Part shown: positions 30,076-39,028 of the stretch, piece after piece
Position numbering within the stretch: the stretch's first letter is position 1
Layout: every line of letters begins with the position of its first letter
DNA from: Salipiger abyssi
GTDB taxonomy: Bacteria; Pseudomonadota; Alphaproteobacteria; Rhodobacterales; Rhodobacteraceae
DNA length: 64,000 bases
Direction of reading: 5' to 3'
NCBI RefSeq assembly: GCF_017311415.1
Contig: NZ_JAEKIS010000011.1
Location: 107,576 to 171,575, forward strand
Translations under genes and position numbers: made by a program
Notes under the pieces: generated by a model
The model's input: only the letters and a program-made list of their open reading frames with translations
What the model was told of the DNA's origin: nothing
The model's database searches: none

Positions 30076-30902
30076 GGGCAGTTGAGGCGGCTCCGCTCGG
30101 CCTGCGCCTCTGCCACCGCGTCGCTGCCGGGGTAACGCGCCGAAACCTCGGCCAGCGTGACGCAGGCCTCGTCGGTGCTGCCGAGCGCCCCCAGCGAGGC
30201 GCCCAGGCGCCACAGAGCCTCGGGGCCGGCCTCGCTTTCGGGATAGCCGGCATAGGCGTCGAGAAAACGGCGCGCGGCTTCGCGGGTGTTGCCCATCTCG
30301 CTCAGGGCGCGGCCCTCGCCGACCAGCGCCGAAGGCTCTAGCGGACTGCCGGGAAAGGTCTCGCGGAAGGCCGCAAACTGGTTCGCGGCGCCTTGAAAGT
30401 CACCGGAGGCGAGCGCCTCCTGCGCCCGCCGGTAGTCTGTCTGTTCGCCGATGGCGAGTTCCGCGCCGCCCGAGGGCAGCGTTTCGGGGGCCGGGCTCGG
30501 CGCGGGCGCCGGCGCGGACGAAGCGCTTTCGCCCCCCAGCAGCGGCGTGTCGCCCAGTGTGCCGATGTCGCAGGAGGGCTCCAGCTCGCAGAGGCGGAAG
30601 TTCAGATCGCCGATCCGGTTGCTGCCGTCGCTGACCACCCGGTCGATGCGGTGCTGCAATTCCTCGGTACGGGCGGTGAGGCGCTGAAGCTCGGCCTCGA
30701 TGGTATTGACCCGGTCGAGCGTGCCGCCGCTGACCTGCACATCGCGCAGGCCGGTGGTGTTGAGCTCCTGCTTGAGCCGCAGCAGTTCCGTCGTCAGGAC
30801 CGAAAGATCCTGACGGATATCGGCCAGCGTCTCGGTACTCTGCGCCTCGGCGCTGCTGACGACGGCGAGGCTCAGGCTCAGCGCGAGGGCGGCGAGGCGC
30901 AT
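30072..30902 (-). CDS. cpoB: Tol-Pal system protein CpoB (YbgF)
   Basis: 276 residues. Signal peptide ends near AEAQ (~21). Residues ~25-100 form the coiled-coil trimerisation region; an Ala/Pro-rich linker (~125-150) precedes tetratricopeptide repeats (YRRAQEALASGDFQGAANQFAAF onward). In E. coli CpoB coordinates Tol-Pal constriction with peptidoglycan synthesis. It sits directly after pal (5-nt gap), as in many proteobacteria, and is coupled to tilS. Confidence 0.93.
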   Translation of the reverse strand: MRLAALALSLSLAVVSSAEAQSTETLADIRQDLSVLTTELLRLKQELNTTGLRDVQVSGGTLDRVNTIEAELQRLTARTEELQHRIDRVVSDGSNRIGDLNFRLCELEPSCDIGTLGDTPLLGGESASSAPAPAPSPAPETLPSGGAELAIGEQTDYRRAQEALASGDFQGAANQFAAFRETFPGSPLEPSALVGEGRALSEMGNTREAARRFLDAYAGYPESEAGPEALWRLGASLGALGSTDEACVTLAEVSARYPGSDAVAEAQAERSRLNCP

Positions 30903-30907
30903 GCGCG

Positions 30908-31429
30908 TCAGCTCCCGAGACCCATCGAGATCACGGTGACCGCGCGCCGGTTCTTGGCGTAGCAGGCCTCTTCCGAGCAGATCTCGACCGGGCGCTCCTT
31001 GCCGTAGCTGACAAAACGCAGGCGGTTCGCGGCGACGCCCTTGGAGATAAGGTATTCCATCGTCGCATTGGCGCGGCGGGCGCCCAGCGCGATGTTGTAT
31101 TCGCGGGTGCCCTGCTCGTCGGCATGGCCCTCGATCACCGCGAGGAAATCATTGTTGGTCATAAGCCATTGCGCCTGCGCGTCGAGCGTGGCGCGTGCCT
31201 CGGGGCTGAGCGTCGACTGGTCGACGGCAAAGAAGACCCGGTCGCCAACGGTCTGGCTGAAATAGGCCGGCGAGGCGGGGTCGTTGGCGCTGCCGGGCAC
31301 GATGCCGCCATTGGCACCGGCACCGGCGCCGTAGCCCGCGCCGGCCTCACCGCCGAAGCGGTCGCCATTGGTACAGGCCGCGAGGCCAAGGGCGGCGGCG
31401 ATGATCAGGGCCTTGGAGAGATATGTCAT
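30908..31429 (-). CDS. pal: Peptidoglycan-associated lipoprotein Pal
   Basis: 173 residues. The lipobox LAAC gives a lipidated Cys at ~19. A Gly/Ala-rich spacer (GGEAGAGYGAGAGANGG) leads to an OmpA-type domain with FFAVDQSTLSPEAR, IEGHADEQGTREYNIALGARRA and SYGKERPVEICSEEACYAKNRRAV. It links the outer membrane to peptidoglycan and binds TolB. Separated from tolB by 156 bp holding two strong palindromes, so it may have its own promoter. Confidence 0.96.
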   Translation of the reverse strand: MTYLSKALIIAAALGLAACTNGDRFGGEAGAGYGAGAGANGGIVPGSANDPASPAYFSQTVGDRVFFAVDQSTLSPEARATLDAQAQWLMTNNDFLAVIEGHADEQGTREYNIALGARRANATMEYLISKGVAANRLRFVSYGKERPVEICSEEACYAKNRRAVTVISMGLGS

Positions 31430-31500
31430 GAAGCTGTCCTGCTCGAAGATTGCCCGCAGGCTACCATAGGCTGCGGGGCTTGAAAATGCGGCGGAGCGGC

Positions 31501-31526
31501 AGAGATTTTTCGTCCGAAAAATCTCT
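31501..31526. repeat. Perfect inverted repeat in the tolB-pal gap (first of two)
   Basis: Twelve-bp arms AGAGATTTTTCG/CGAAAAATCTCT with a TC loop. Shares AAAAATCT with the larger palindrome at 31547-31572, so the two may be copies of one repeat family. Located 72 bp upstream of the pal start. Confidence 0.7.
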
Positions 31527-31546
31527 CTGCCCCGGGTTCGGGCGCC

Positions 31547-31572
31547 GAAAAATCTTCGTACGAAGATTTTTC
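31547..31572 (-). terminator. Perfect 26-bp palindrome after tolB, probable terminator
   Basis: Uninterrupted palindrome with half-site GAAAAATCTTCGT (13 bp per arm), flanked by GC pairs. It begins 14 nt past the tolB stop and gives a T run on either strand, as an intrinsic terminator would. It would partly uncouple pal from tolQRAB. Confidence 0.6.
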
Positions 31573-31585
31573 CGGGCACCGCGTG

Positions 31586-32908
31586 TCATTGCAGCGGCCC
31601 CCAGCTCGGATCCGAGGCGCCGTCGGGGGTGCGCACGCGGGTGAGTTTGCGCCCCGCCACATCCACCGTGTAGAGCGACGAGGTGCCCTGCGCGCCCTGG
31701 GTTTCGCGCGAGAACATAATCACCCGCCCGTTCGGCGCCCAGGTCGGCCCCTCGTCCAGCCGCGAGGCGGTCAGGAGCCGCTCTTCGCTGCCATCGGTGC
31801 GCATCACGCCGATATGGAACCGGCCCTGGTTCTGCTTGGTGAAGGCGATGAGATCACCGCGCGGCGACCAGACCGGCGTGCCGTAACGGCCCTGACCGAA
31901 GCTGATCCGCGTCGCCTCGCCGCCGCCGCTCGGCATCACATAGAGCTGCTGCGTGCCCGAGCGGTCGCTTTCAAAGACGATGCGGCTGCCATCCGGCGAA
32001 AAGCTTGGCGCAGTCTCGATGGCCGGCGTGAAGGTCAGCTGCTGGGTCGCGCCGCTGGCGATGTCGCGCATGTAGATATCGGTGTTCGACCCGGAGGTCA
32101 CCGAATAGACCACCCGGCTACCATCCGGCGAAAAGCGCGGCGCAAAGCTCATGACACCGCCGCCCGATTGCAGGATCTGGCTCTGCACCGAGCCCACGTT
32201 CAGCACATGCACCCGGGGCTCGCCGGTCTCGTAGCTGGTATAGAGCACCCGGTCGCCATTGGGCGAGAAGCGCGGCGCCAGCACGATGGCGCGACTGTCG
32301 GTCAGGTACTGCACATTGGCGCCGTCGTAATCCATGATCGCCAGACGCTTGGCACGCTCGTCCTTGGGGCCGCTTTCCGACACGAACACCACCCGGCTAT
32401 CGAAATAGCCGGTCTCGCCGGTCAGCCGCGAATAGACCTGATCGGCCACCTTATGCGCCAGCCGGCGCCAGCCGTCGGAGGTCGCGGCAAACTGCATGCC
32501 CTGCCCCAGCTCAGTGCCGGCGAACACGTCCCAGACGCGGAACTTCAACGTCACCCGTCCACCCTCTTCGGACACTGCGCCGGTCAGCAGCACCAGCGCG
32601 TTGATCGCTTTCCAGTCGGCGAACTGCACCGGGCTCTGGAACGAGGTGATGCGGCTGATATGCGCCTCGCGCGGGATCTCGCGAAAGAGCCCGGTGCCGG
32701 TGAGGTCGTCGGCCACCACCCGGGCGATCTGCTGCGCGTATTCCGACGCGCCCGGCGTCTCGGCGACGAAATCGGGCACCGCATAAGCCATGGGCTCGAT
32801 CGTGCCCTCGGTGATCTCGATCCGAAGCGGACCGTTCTGGGCCTGCGCCGGGGCGGCAAGCGCAAGCGCCGTCACCACCGCCAGACACAGTGCGAGGATA
32901 TGTTTCAT
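31586..32908 (-). CDS. tolB: Tol-Pal system periplasmic beta-propeller protein TolB
   Basis: 440 residues. Signal peptide to ~APAQA (23). An N-terminal alpha/beta domain (~25-150) precedes a six-bladed propeller with repeated [29 protein letters not shown] and [10 protein letters not shown] blades. TolB shuttles between Pal and TolA during envelope constriction at division. The ATG is set by AAGGAGAG ~8 nt upstream; a longer in-frame reading upstream has no ribosome site. Lies 125 bp after tolA. Confidence 0.97.
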   Translation of the reverse strand: MKHILALCLAVVTALALAAPAQAQNGPLRIEITEGTIEPMAYAVPDFVAETPGASEYAQQIARVVADDLTGTGLFREIPREAHISRITSFQSPVQFADWKAINALVLLTGAVSEEGGRVTLKFRVWDVFAGTELGQGMQFAATSDGWRRLAHKVADQVYSRLTGETGYFDSRVVFVSESGPKDERAKRLAIMDYDGANVQYLTDSRAIVLAPRFSPNGDRVLYTSYETGEPRVHVLNVGSVQSQILQSGGGVMSFAPRFSPDGSRVVYSVTSGSNTDIYMRDIASGATQQLTFTPAIETAPSFSPDGSRIVFESDRSGTQQLYVMPSGGGEATRISFGQGRYGTPVWSPRGDLIAFTKQNQGRFHIGVMRTDGSEERLLTASRLDEGPTWAPNGRVIMFSRETQGAQGTSSLYTVDVAGRKLTRVRTPDGASDPSWGPLQ

Positions 32909-33033
32909 GCCAGAGCTCTCCTTGCCGATCCTGCCTGCGCGTGTCGCGTCTTTGATCCGATGATAGCGCCCGGACAGGGCCCGGACAAAGATTTGCCCAG
33001 GATGCGATGGGCGGTTCCTTGCCGGTTGCGGGG

Positions 33034-34236
33034 TCATCGCAGCCTCATCTGCTCGGGGTTGAAGGTCATCTCAATCTGCTTCCATTGCTGGTATTTCTCC
33101 TGCGGAAGATCGTAGCCATTGCCCTGACAGCGCAGGATCGCCCGGCGGGCGGCCTGGAAGGCGGTCTCCGCCGCAGCGCCGCTGCCACCTTCGGACCCGA
33201 GCAGCCGCAGACTGGAGGCCACGACCTGACCGGTGGGCTCCATATCCATGCCGATCGTCACGGTCACACCAGCCGCCTCACTGCCCACATCCACGAGCCA
33301 GCAGCGCTGCACGGCGACGCGCAGCGCGTCCTGCTCGCCACGGGTCAGCGGCGGCCCGGAGGGCGCATCCGACGGCGCTTCGGCACTGCCGCCGCCCGCC
33401 AGCGCCTGGGCGATGGCATCGGCCACGGCGTCCTCCGTCGTGTCGGGCGTCTCGGGGGCCGACGCGGTCTCAGAAGGCTGCGATTGCGTCGTCTCCTCGG
33501 GTGCCTCCGGCTCCGGTGCGGGGCGCGCGGCGAGATCGCTCGGGCGGGTGCGCGGGCGCACCGAGCCCGGGGGCGCCGCCGCCGGTGTCTCGGCCTCGGT
33601 GACGATCTCGGTCGCGGTCTCTTCGGGCGCGGTGGCCTCCTGCTCTTCCTCCGCGACATCCGGGCTTTCGGCATCGGGCGTCGCGGCCTGCTGGGTCTCT
33701 TCGGCCTCGGTCACGTCGGGCTCGGGCGGCGCGACCGGTTCGGCGGCCACGCGCGGCGCCGGACGCGGCACAGGGCGTGGCGCGGTTTCCGGCGCAAAGA
33801 CCTGCGGCACGGGCTCCGCCGCCGGAGGCACCGGTTCGGGAACGGGCTCCGGTTCCGGCGCGGGGGCCGGTACCGGGGTCGGCGCTGGTTCCGGTGCGGG
33901 CTCGGGCGCCGGAGGTTCCGGCTGCGGCTGTGGCTCCGGCGCTGGTGGCTCGGGTGCGGGCGCCGGGGCCGGTTCTGGCTGCGGTTCCGGTTCCGGCTCG
34001 GGCTGCGGCGCGGGGTCTGGCTCTGCCGTGGGCTCCGGCGCAGGCGGCGCGTCCGACTCCGGCGACACCTCGGGCGCCTGCGCGGCGCGGGTCATCGCGG
34101 CGAATTCCGCCTCCGAGATCACCGAGACATCGGCGACCTCGAATTCCGGCGGGTCCGGACGGAAGACGTTTCCGACCAGCAGCCACAGGATCACCAGGGC
34201 ATGCACCCCGGCGGATATGAGAAAGCTCTTGCGCAA
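33034..34236 (-). CDS. tolA: Tol-Pal system protein TolA
   Basis: 400 residues from a TTG ([15 protein letters not shown]), placed 10 nt after the tolR stop. One N-terminal membrane helix (~7-24). The middle (~60-270) is dominated by Pro/Glu/Ala repeats such as [13 protein letters not shown], then an acidic Glu/Ala/Thr stretch, rather than the Lys/Ala helix of E. coli TolA. The C-terminal ~100 residues hold a TolA domain with Cys pair (QRCWLVDVG ... [13 protein letters not shown]). It spans the periplasm to contact TolB and Pal. Identity rests on operon context and domain ends. Confidence 0.9.
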   Translation of the reverse strand: MRKSFLISAGVHALVILWLLVGNVFRPDPPEFEVADVSVISEAEFAAMTRAAQAPEVSPESDAPPAPEPTAEPDPAPQPEPEPEPQPEPAPAPAPEPPAPEPQPQPEPPAPEPAPEPAPTPVPAPAPEPEPVPEPVPPAAEPVPQVFAPETAPRPVPRPAPRVAAEPVAPPEPDVTEAEETQQAATPDAESPDVAEEEQEATAPEETATEIVTEAETPAAAPPGSVRPRTRPSDLAARPAPEPEAPEETTQSQPSETASAPETPDTTEDAVADAIAQALAGGGSAEAPSDAPSGPPLTRGEQDALRVAVQRCWLVDVGSEAAGVTVTIGMDMEPTGQVVASSLRLLGSEGGSGAAAETAFQAARRAILRCQGNGYDLPQEKYQQWKQIEMTFNPEQMRLR

Positions 34237-34246
34237 TCAGGCCCCC

Positions 34247-34729
34247 TCAGCCGCCGTCCGCGCCGTCCATCGCCGGGCCGCCGCTGTCGGTCACGAGCCC
34301 GATCGAGGAAAACCCGCCGCGATTGAGCGCGCCCATCACCTGCGCCACGGTCTGATAGGGCACCGCCCCGTCAGCGCGCAGGAAGATACGGTCGTCGGCG
34401 CGTTCCACGGCGATGGCGCGCAGCCGGTTGATCAGCTCGTCCATCGGCACTTCGGTGGTCTGGATCATCACCACGCCCTCGGCGGTGATCGTCACCGCCA
34501 GCGGCTCCTCGGCCTCGGAGGGCAACGAGCTGGCCGCCGTCTTGGGCAGCTCGACCGGAACGCCGACGGTGAGCAGCGGCGCCGCCACCATGAAGATGAT
34601 CAGCAGCACCAGCATCACGTCGACCATCGGCGTGACGTTGATCTCGGCCATGGGCTGGCTTCTCGCCCCGCCCCTGCGGCGTCTGCGGCCCCCGCCGCCT
34701 CCGCCCGATTTTACAACCCCGGCGCCCAT
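34247..34729 (-). CDS. tolR: Tol-Pal system proton-channel subunit TolR (ExbD family)
   Basis: 160 residues. Gly/Arg-rich cytoplasmic N-terminus (GGGGGGRRRRRGG), then one membrane helix MVDVMLVLLIIFMVAAPLL whose Asp is the conserved proton-path residue. The periplasmic domain ends in QVMGALNRGGFSSIGLVTD. With TolQ it converts proton flow into TolA movement. It follows tolQ by 3 nt. Poly-Gly/Arg N-terminus is longer than in E. coli. Confidence 0.96.
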   Translation of the reverse strand: MGAGVVKSGGGGGGRRRRRGGARSQPMAEINVTPMVDVMLVLLIIFMVAAPLLTVGVPVELPKTAASSLPSEAEEPLAVTITAEGVVMIQTTEVPMDELINRLRAIAVERADDRIFLRADGAVPYQTVAQVMGALNRGGFSSIGLVTDSGGPAMDGADGG

Positions 34730-34732
34730 GGA

Positions 34733-35428
34733 TCAGGAATCTAGCTGGCGCGACAGGATGGTCGAGAACTCGTCGGCAAAGGCCTCGTAGCCCGCGATGA
34801 CGCGATCAGCGTCCGCCGAGAGCTTGTTGTAGAAGATCACCGCCGGGATCGCCGCCACGAGACCCAGCGCCGTGGCAAAGAGCGCCTCGGCGATGCCGGG
34901 CGCCACCACGACCAGCGAGGTGTCCTGCTGCTGGGCGATCTCGATAAAGGCATGCATGATGCCCCAGACCGTGCCGAAGAGCCCGACGAAAGGCGCGGTC
35001 GAGCCGACCGTCGCCAGCACCGGCAGACCGCGCTGAAGCTCTTCGCTCTCCTTCTGGATCGCCACGTCCATCGAGCGGTCGATGCGGGCATGGGCGCCGG
35101 CGATCAGCCCGCCATCGTCGCGATGCGAGCGCCGCCATTCGGTCATGCCGGCAGCAAAGACGCGCTGCGCCCGGCCCTTGGGATCGGTGCCGATCTGATC
35201 GTAAAGCTCGTCCAGCGGCTCGCCGGACCAGAAGGCGCGGTCGAACTTGGCAGCCTCGCGCCGGGCCCGGCGATAGCTGACGATCTTTTCGAAAATGATC
35301 GCCCAGCCCCAGACCGAGGCCAGGACAAGCAACAGCATGACCAGCTTGACGGTGAGTGTGGCGCGCGCAAAGAGCCCCCACATGGAGAAATCGATCTCCT
35401 GCGCGAGCGCAAGGGTTTGTGGATCCAT
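34733..35428 (-). CDS. tolQ: Tol-Pal system proton-channel subunit TolQ (MotA/ExbB family)
   Basis: 231 residues with three membrane helices (~17-45, ~135-160, ~170-195). VGSTAPFVGLFGTVWGIMHAF and ALFATALGLVAAIPAVIFYN carry the conserved polar residues of the proton path. First gene of tolQRA-tolB. The ATG follows AGAGGAAGAG. A candidate promoter lies at 35481-35509, in the 150-bp gap after ybgC. Confidence 0.97.
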   Translation of the reverse strand: MDPQTLALAQEIDFSMWGLFARATLTVKLVMLLLVLASVWGWAIIFEKIVSYRRARREAAKFDRAFWSGEPLDELYDQIGTDPKGRAQRVFAAGMTEWRRSHRDDGGLIAGAHARIDRSMDVAIQKESEELQRGLPVLATVGSTAPFVGLFGTVWGIMHAFIEIAQQQDTSLVVVAPGIAEALFATALGLVAAIPAVIFYNKLSADADRVIAGYEAFADEFSTILSRQLDS

Positions 35429-35480
35429 TAGCCTGCTCTTCCTCTCGGGCCTCTGTTATCGAGGCTCTCGTTAGCGGCGA

Positions 35481-35509
35481 ATCTATCCCATTTGCAGGGG
35501 AAACGCCAA
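35481..35509 (-). promoter_or_regulatory. Candidate tolQ promoter with an overlapping hairpin
   Basis: On the minus strand TTGGCG and ATAGAT are spaced by 17 nt, ending ~52 nt before the tolQ ATG. The -35 region is one arm of a perfect hairpin ACGCCAA-TGTG-TTGGCGT (35503-35520), so a protein could block it or the transcript could pause. Inference from spacing and partial consensus match only. Confidence 0.35.
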
Positions 35510-35578
35510 CACATTGGCGTCATCGTGCCGCAGAACGCCGCCTTGGGCGGGGTTTTGCCTGCGCAGCGCCCGAAAGCG

Positions 35579-35968
35579 TCAGTGAACCCGCCGGCGCAGC
35601 TGCTCCGGCAACCGCGTGGGCTGACCGTCGAGATGCATCGCCACCAGCGTGACCTCGGCGGAGAACAGCACCTCGCCGTCGCGCAGCACCATCTGCGACA
35701 GCACCAGCCGCACGCCGCCGACCGAGCGCACCTCGGTCTGCACGCTCAGCGTGTCCTCGAACTGCGCCGGGGCGCGGAAATCCGCCTCGATCCGGCGCAG
35801 GACAAAGACCACGCCCTCGTTCTCGCGCATCGCGTTCTGGTCGATGCCGAGGCTGCGGACCCAGTCGGAGCGGGCGCGTTCGATGAATTTGAGGTAATTG
35901 GCGTGATAGACGATCCCCGCCATGTCGGTGTCTTCGTAATACACCTGTACCGGAAACTCATGCACCAT
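35579..35968 (-). CDS. ybgC: Acyl-CoA thioesterase YbgC, Tol-Pal associated
   Basis: 129 residues, 4HBT hot-dog fold. YEDTDMAGIVYHANYLKFIERAR is the family signature with the catalytic Asp in YEDTD. It hydrolyses short acyl-CoA or acyl-ACP thioesters and is regularly encoded just ahead of tolQRA, as here. Link to envelope lipid metabolism is known by association. The ATG has GGAGCG ~6 nt upstream. The 150-bp gap to tolQ suggests partly separate expression. Confidence 0.95.
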   Translation of the reverse strand: MVHEFPVQVYYEDTDMAGIVYHANYLKFIERARSDWVRSLGIDQNAMRENEGVVFVLRRIEADFRAPAQFEDTLSVQTEVRSVGGVRLVLSQMVLRDGEVLFSAEVTLVAMHLDGQPTRLPEQLRRRVH

Positions 35969-36080
35969 GGGACGCGCTCCGCTTGCCTCGCGCCGCGACC
36001 CTAGGCGGCGCGCGAGCGGCATGCAACCCGGCCACCGGCGCCCTTTCCGCCGGCGGCGAAAGCGCTTAAGCCTCGGCACC

Positions 36081-37271
36081 ATGATGACTGCCCTGATCCT
36101 CGCTGCGACGCTCGCCACCGGCGCGCTGCTGCTCTGGCCGCGCCTCGCGGGCGCGCCGCTCTGGCGCGCGGCGGTCACGCCGCTGGCCTCGATCATCGGC
36201 AGCGGCTTTCTGGTGCTGGGACCGATCCTCGATGCCTCCTATGGCGCCTGGGCGCCGCTGGTCATGGCGGCACTCTGCCTCGTGGCCTACGGGTTCGGCG
36301 CCACGATCCGCTTCAACATCGCCCGCCGCGCGGCAGAGGCGCCCCGGACGCAGACCGAAGAGCGGCTGGAGATCCTGGCCTCCTGGGCGCTGGCCTTCGC
36401 ATACTTCATCTCGGTCGCCTATTACCTCAATCTCTTCGGCGCCTTCGGCATGCGGCTGACGCCCTGGAACGACGCGCTGCATGCGCGGCTGCTGACCAGC
36501 GCCATGCTGCTGACCATTCTGGTGATCGGCTGGACAAAGGGCTTTTCGGCGCTGGAGCGGCTGGAGCAGGTGAGCGTCGGGCTGAAGCTGGCGATCATCG
36601 CGGGGCTGCTGGCGGGGCTGATCTGGTTCTTTGCCGGCAAGGCGCAGGCCGGAGAGCTGCTGCTCAACCCCGCGACACAGACCAGCTGGGCCGGGCTGGC
36701 GCTTGCCTTCGGCCTCATCGTTACGGTTCAGGGGTTCGAGACCGCGCGCTATCTGGGGGCCGAATACGATCCGCCGACGCGGATCCGCGCGATGAAGATC
36801 GCGCAGGGGCTCTCGACGGCGATCTACATGATCTATGTGTTGCTCATCGCCTATGTCTTTGCGCCGGGCACCGAGGATCTGAGCGAGACCGCGATCATCG
36901 GTCTGATGGCGCTGGTGGCACCGGTGCTGCCGCTGATGCTGACGGCGGCGGCGCTGGCGGCACAGTTCAGCGCGGCGGTGGCCGATACCGGCGGCGCCGG
37001 CGGTCTGATCTCCGAGCTGACCGGCGGGCGGCTGCCGCAGCGGCTCTCCTATGCGCTGCTGGTGGGGTTCGGGCTGGCGCTGACCTGGGGGTTCGATGTG
37101 TTCGAGATCATCTCGCATGCCTCGCGCGCCTTTGCCGCCTATTATGCGATACAGGCAGGCATCGCCGGCCGGGGCGCCTTTGCGCAGGGGCGCCCGGCAA
37201 TGGCGGCGGGGTTCGCGGCAATGGCGGCGCTGGGGCTGGCGATCACGGTGTTCGGCACACCGGTGGAGTGA
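36081..37271 (+). CDS. APC-like integral membrane permease, function unknown
   Basis: 396 residues with ~10-11 hydrophobic segments and few soluble parts. The N-terminus has PLASIIGSGFLVLGPIL, recalling the first helix of amino-acid/polyamine permeases. Other notable blocks are VTVQGFETARYLGAEYDPPTRIRAM and VAPVLPLMLTAAALAAQFSAAVADTGG. It may be a distant APC-superfamily transporter, but no substrate can be named. The first of two adjacent ATGs is used; no clear ribosome site is visible. Divergent from ybgC by 112 bp. Confidence 0.75.
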   Translation: MMTALILAATLATGALLLWPRLAGAPLWRAAVTPLASIIGSGFLVLGPILDASYGAWAPLVMAALCLVAYGFGATIRFNIARRAAEAPRTQTEERLEILASWALAFAYFISVAYYLNLFGAFGMRLTPWNDALHARLLTSAMLLTILVIGWTKGFSALERLEQVSVGLKLAIIAGLLAGLIWFFAGKAQAGELLLNPATQTSWAGLALAFGLIVTVQGFETARYLGAEYDPPTRIRAMKIAQGLSTAIYMIYVLLIAYVFAPGTEDLSETAIIGLMALVAPVLPLMLTAAALAAQFSAAVADTGGAGGLISELTGGRLPQRLSYALLVGFGLALTWGFDVFEIISHASRAFAAYYAIQAGIAGRGAFAQGRPAMAAGFAAMAALGLAITVFGTPVE

Positions 37272-37293
37272 AGTCTCGGGCGGCCGGAGCGGC

Positions 37294-37485
37294 GGGCAGG
37301 ATTGCCCATCCTACTCTCGGAACTGCTCGCGTCGCATTCCCAGGCAAACGTGCGGGGTTGGCGTGAACGCCGATGAATCGCAACGGTGGTTCACGCGAGA
37401 CTGCTCTAAGCAGACGGCCGGTGAGGCCCCGGATCAGGTCCGGGGCGGGTGTGGCGGGATCCGTAGGGTGGGCAATCTGCCCACC
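37294..37485. repeat. Cluster of intergenic palindromes between the permease and holA
   Basis: The 246-bp gap between these convergent genes holds three palindromes. GGGCA-GGAT-TGCCC is at 37294-37307. Arms GCCCCGGAT/GTCCGGGGC are at 37426-37446; the same element is at 57489-57509. GGTGGGC-AATCT-GCCCACC is at 37467-37485; a relative is at 58688-58707. None is followed by a strong T run, but convergent placement suggests termination. No gene is visible in the rest of the gap. Confidence 0.65.
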
Positions 37486-37517
37486 ATTCCTCATGACCGC
37501 ATCTTACCGCTTCAAGC

Positions 37518-38546
37518 TCACCGCCGGTTGCGCAACCAGGCCAGCCGAACGAAACCGCGCTCGACCAGCGCCATGGCGGGCGCCCGCTGCCCCGCCGAGC
37601 GGATCGAGAGATCGGTGTCCATGAGCATCCCCAGCGCTGCCTCCAGCCCGTCGGCGGACCAGCCCTGCGCCTGACGCAGCATGCGGTCGCGGCGCGGCCC
37701 AAAGAGCGGCGGGCGCAGCTTTTGCAGCCCCGCCTGCGGCCCGCCCGGCGACGAGGCCAGCGCGTACAGCACCCGGAAATGCCGCATCGCCATAATCAGC
37801 AGCGTGACCGGCGTGACGCCCTGCCCCTCCAGCCGCTGCACCAGCGGGCCGATCTCGGCGCTGCGGCCCTCGGCCACCACATTCAGCACGTCGTCGAGCT
37901 CGGCCTCGATGGAAGCCGGCGCACAGGCGGCGACCTCCTCGGGCGTCAGCGGTGCCGGATCGTCGAGCTTGTAGAGCGCCAGTTTCTCCAGAACCTGCCG
38001 GAAATCGCCCGGCTCCAGCGCCCTCCCCAGCGCCTCCAGCGCGTCGAAGGCGGCGCGGTCGATCTGCTCCAGCCCGGCCTTGCTCAGCGCCGCCTCGATC
38101 TCCTCGCGGCCCGGAGGGTCGGAATAGATGCCGATGGCCAGCGCGTTGCGGTGCCCCTCGAAGAGCTTGCGCAGCTTCGATCTCGCCGCAAGCTGCCCGG
38201 CGGTCACGATCACCTGCGCATCGCCCTCGCGCCAGTCCTCCAGCGCGCGCGAGACGATATCGGCGAGCCCGTCGCCTGCTTCCTCGACAAAGGCCACGCG
38301 GGGCCCCGGGAAAAACCCCTGCGCCTTGATCGCGTCGAGCAGCATGGCCGGATCGCGGCGCAGCTCGGCGCCGGAGATCCGGGTGAGCCGCATCTCGGCC
38401 TCGCCCTCGGGGCCGACCAGCGCGGCGATGACTTCCTGCCGGCGATGCGCCACGCGCATCGCGTCCTCGCCATAGAGCAGCACGCCGGCGCGCGTCGGAT
38501 CCGGCTTGCGGAAAAAGGCCTGTGCGTCGCGGCCCGTCAGCTTCAT
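37518..38546 (-). CDS. holA: DNA polymerase III delta subunit
   Basis: 342 residues. [17 protein letters not shown] at the N-terminus and VLLYGEDAMRVAHRRQEVIAAL form the degenerate AAA+ start of HolA; FFPGPRVAFVEEAGDGL, LAIGIYSDPPGREE and VTLLIMAMRHFRVLYAL are family blocks. Delta opens the beta clamp during loading. The start overlaps lptE by ATGA, the standard lptE-holA pairing downstream of leuS. Confidence 0.95.
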   Translation of the reverse strand: MKLTGRDAQAFFRKPDPTRAGVLLYGEDAMRVAHRRQEVIAALVGPEGEAEMRLTRISGAELRRDPAMLLDAIKAQGFFPGPRVAFVEEAGDGLADIVSRALEDWREGDAQVIVTAGQLAARSKLRKLFEGHRNALAIGIYSDPPGREEIEAALSKAGLEQIDRAAFDALEALGRALEPGDFRQVLEKLALYKLDDPAPLTPEEVAACAPASIEAELDDVLNVVAEGRSAEIGPLVQRLEGQGVTPVTLLIMAMRHFRVLYALASSPGGPQAGLQKLRPPLFGPRRDRMLRQAQGWSADGLEAALGMLMDTDLSIRSAGQRAPAMALVERGFVRLAWLRNRR

Positions 38547-39028
38547 TGCGGCAGCGTATCCGCGTCGAGCAGCAGCCGGTCGATGACCTGATCGGCGAGA
38601 ATCACCATCAGCCGCCGCTTGGCGTCGCGCTCGGCGGCCTGGGTGGCGGCGGTGGAACCGGTGGCGGAGTAGGAGGTGAAGGCATCGGTGCGCCCGGCAA
38701 TCAGCGCCTCTTCGCTGCCCGTGGGGCTCAGCACGTAATCGGCGCGGCCGGTCAGCCGGTAGCGCGTTGTCTGCCCGTCGGCGAGCGAGCCGAGCCCGGT
38801 CACCCCGGTGGAAATGCTCACATCCAGCGCATAGGGCCCGGCCCCACGGCCCAGCCGCTCTTCGAAGCGGGCGTTGAAATCATAGTCGTAGCGGTCGGCG
38901 GGCTCGGACAGCGCCACCGCGTTCAGCAACGCGCCGCCACCGCCCTGCGGCCCGTAGACCGGGGTGAAGCCGCAGCCGGCGAGGGCTGCGAGCGAGAGAA
39001 GCAGGGTTCTGCGATCAGGCAACCACAT
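38543..39028 (-). CDS. lptE: LPS-assembly lipoprotein LptE
   Basis: 161 residues. Signal sequence [21 protein letters not shown] with a lipobox LAGC (Cys ~19) and the typical CGFxPVYG that follows. It plugs the LptD barrel that inserts lipopolysaccharide in the outer membrane. The gene overlaps the leuS 3' end by 14 nt and holA by 4 nt, giving leuS-lptE-holA as one transcript. Confidence 0.94.
   Translation of the reverse strand: MWLPDRRTLLLSLAALAGCGFTPVYGPQGGGGALLNAVALSEPADRYDYDFNARFEERLGRGAGPYALDVSISTGVTGLGSLADGQTTRYRLTGRADYVLSPTGSEEALIAGRTDAFTSYSATGSTAATQAAERDAKRRLMVILADQVIDRLLLDADTLPQ

Noticed and set aside
33007..34744. Long Gly/Ser-rich and Arg-rich open frames on the plus strand over tolA
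   Set aside because: They are shadows of the Pro/Glu repeats of tolA in a GC-rich gene; no ribosome site and no recognisable domain.
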